DNA of 64,000 nucleotides, taken from positions 1-64,000 of the forward strand of contig CAJQPL010000034.1 in the NCBI GenBank assembly GCA_905480215.1, given 5' to 3'. Source of the stretch: an uncultured Woeseiaceae bacterium (lineage in GTDB: Bacteria > Pseudomonadota > Gammaproteobacteria > Steroidobacterales > Woeseiaceae). The notes below the pieces were generated by a model. It made no database searches, had not been told where the DNA came from, and was given only the letters and a program-made list of their open reading frames with translations. The translations under genes were made by a program, and so were the position numbers. How positions within the stretch are numbered: the first letter of the stretch is position 1; every line of letters begins with the position of its first letter. Shown in pieces: positions 62,844-64,000 of the stretch.

Positions 62844-63700
62844 GTATGTCGAGTTCAGTACGTGATGCCCTGAAGGGTGAATTGCTGTGCATTGCTGATA
62901 GCAATTGGATTCTCGGGCACTGGTATTGCAATTGCATGCTGAATGGTCGCGAGTTGACTGATTTTACGTCGATGGCCGGTATTGCTGAAGACAAGCTTGG
63001 CCATACACGTGCGTTGTTTCGATTCATGGAAGAGTACTTCGACCTTCCCGAGTACCAATTGGAGTTTGGAAGGGGTATCACCGAGATACATAGCATGCAA
63101 TTGCTGGATGCTCCGCCGCAGAATTGGGGTGACTTCATACTGACGCTGTATCTGGCCGATGCCGTGATTTGGCGATTCTCGAACACTTTACGGGAAGGAA
63201 GCTTCGCGCCGGTTGCGAATCTCGTCACCAAATTCGGAGAGGAGGCGTATTTTCACCAACTTTGTATAGACGGTTGGCTGAAGGCATTGGATGACACAGA
63301 GAAAGATGACCTTCTTAATGCATTGCCGAGCAGGTTGCCGCTCGCCTTAGCTTGGCTACAGGAAAACCCTACTGATCACCTGCTGGACGCAGGAATACGC
63401 ACGCAGGCGATAGCAGATGCAAGAGCTTCGACGACGGAGTTGGTGCTAAATAAGCTCGGGTCGATAGTCGACTTTTCTAGCGATCAACTAGAGGCATTGC
63501 TCGCGGCTGGTGAGACAAGCGACTGGGATCATCGCCGTCGCCGTCCTGTAGCAAGTGCTATGCCGCCACGACTATGGGAATCTGTCGTGCCGACCAGTGA
63601 GGCCGCGCAAATTGCTCGTCGGCCGCTGGCTGTCAGTGTGGATGACAACATCGATCTCTTTGTCACGGCCAAAAAAGACGAGACGGAACCTACTTTTTAG
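62840..63700 (+). CDS. PaaC-like oxygenase structural subunit
   Basis: The 286-residue ferritin-like protein has LCIADSNWILGHWYCNCMLNG near the start and MAGIAEDKLGHTRALF, then WRFSNTLREGSFAPVANLVTKFGEE. These match PaaC, the non-catalytic scaffold paired with PaaA. ATG 62840 follows GAGG. A GTG at 62819 lies inside the zinc-ribbon gene. It ends one base before the convergent ferredoxin stop. Confidence 0.86.
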   Translation: MSMSSSVRDALKGELLCIADSNWILGHWYCNCMLNGRELTDFTSMAGIAEDKLGHTRALFRFMEEYFDLPEYQLEFGRGITEIHSMQLLDAPPQNWGDFILTLYLADAVIWRFSNTLREGSFAPVANLVTKFGEEAYFHQLCIDGWLKALDDTEKDDLLNALPSRLPLALAWLQENPTDHLLDAGIRTQAIADARASTTELVLNKLGSIVDFSSDQLEALLAAGETSDWDHRRRRPVASAMPPRLWESVVPTSEAAQIARRPLAVSVDDNIDLFVTAKKDETEPTF

Positions 63701-64000
63701 TCAGTCGTTGGCGCCAATCACAACTTCAATTCCGTCTAATTCATCTGTCATGTGAATCTGACAGGTAAGTCGACTGTTTTCGCGCCTGTCTTCAACCATG
63801 TACAACATGCTGTCCTCCAGATCCTCGACGGGTGGTAATTTTGAGAGCCATCGTTCGCCGATATAAGAGTGACAGGTGCCACAAGCGGCGGCACCGCCGC
63901 ATTCGGCGACCATACCCGGAATCTGCTGATTGAACGCGCCCTCCATGAGCGTGTATCCGGGTTCAAGCTCAACTTCGTGGCGGTTACCATTTGGGTCAAT
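63701..64000 (-). CDS. Putidaredoxin-like [2Fe-2S] ferredoxin (5' end outside window)
   Basis: The frame is open to the window edge, so the first few codons are missing. About 99 residues are seen: IDPNGNRHEVELEPGYTLM, then the CGGAAACGTC cluster loop, and a fourth Cys in LTCQIHMTDELDG. This is the adrenodoxin/putidaredoxin type that feeds P450s or other oxygenases. It is convergent with the Paa-like operon and could serve it or an oxygenase outside the window. Confidence 0.9.
   Translation of the reverse strand: MDPNGNRHEVELEPGYTLMEGAFNQQIPGMVAECGGAAACGTCHSYIGERWLSKLPPVEDLEDSMLYMVEDRRENSRLTCQIHMTDELDGIEVVIGAND

Noticed and set aside
61162-63700. Ordinary phenylacetate degradation operon
   Set aside because: PaaA is diverged, PaaD is split and the other paa genes are absent from the window, so the standard label is not given.

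Overview
The window looks like a chromosomal segment of a free-living, aerobic gammaproteobacterium. The clearest markers are the ubiE-ubiJ-ubiB cluster with a separate ubiK, hslVU, xerC-DUF484-dapF, and hemC-hemD-hemX-hemY next to an AlgZ/AlgR-type sensor and regulator. TonB receptors, LivFGHM transport and many acyl-CoA genes suggest a marine or sediment heterotroph of the Woeseiaceae kind. That last placement is inference from gene content, not a phylogeny. No tRNA, rRNA, CRISPR array or insertion sequence was seen. No gene-free stretch exceeds about 250 bases.

Region 1 (1-28,800) is mostly core genome. It holds the end of an exonuclease III-type gene, an AmpG-like permease, a small Rieske protein, trmB, an acyltransferase, the ubiquinone cluster, the HslUV protease, XerC, lysine/peptidoglycan synthesis (dapF), an orphan ParA ATPase and the haem cluster. 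Next come a porin-glnK-amt unit with a good sigma-54 promoter and an NtrC-like site, then ubiK and comM. A norCB-like pair with unusual ligand positions follows, beside an Lrp/AsnC regulator, a TonB receptor and an AraC regulator.

Region 2 (28,800-38,800) handles amino acid carbon skeletons and acyl-CoA. It contains an alpha-methylacyl-CoA racemase, a RidA / indolepyruvate oxidoreductase / nitronate monooxygenase unit, and divergent from it a D-amino acid dehydrogenase with a permease. The nitronate monooxygenase gene is interrupted by one in-frame stop. Remnants follow: a hydrolase lacking its N-terminal part and one unrecognised small ORF.

Region 3 (38,800-55,950) has a TonB receptor facing away from a long plus-strand run of 14 genes. 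These encode an FMN oxidase, an exported amidohydrolase, acyl-CoA dehydrogenase, a thiolase-like protein lacking the usual cysteine, a DUF35 protein, two MaoC proteins, LivHMGF, an acyl-CoA ligase, the binding lipoprotein and an N-acyl-D-amino acid deacylase-like lipoprotein.

Region 4 (55,945-64,000) has a minus-strand unit (TetR, MaoC, thioesterase, acyl-CoA dehydrogenase, molybdenum reductase) divergent from a Paa-like diiron oxygenase operon. In that operon PaaD is split into two genes. The window ends in a putidaredoxin-like ferredoxin.

Working idea (inference): the window encodes uptake and breakdown of an acylated or aromatic amino-acid-type compound. Deacylation, oxidation to a 2-oxo acid and oxidative decarboxylation to an acyl-CoA would feed beta-oxidation and a Paa-like oxygenase.
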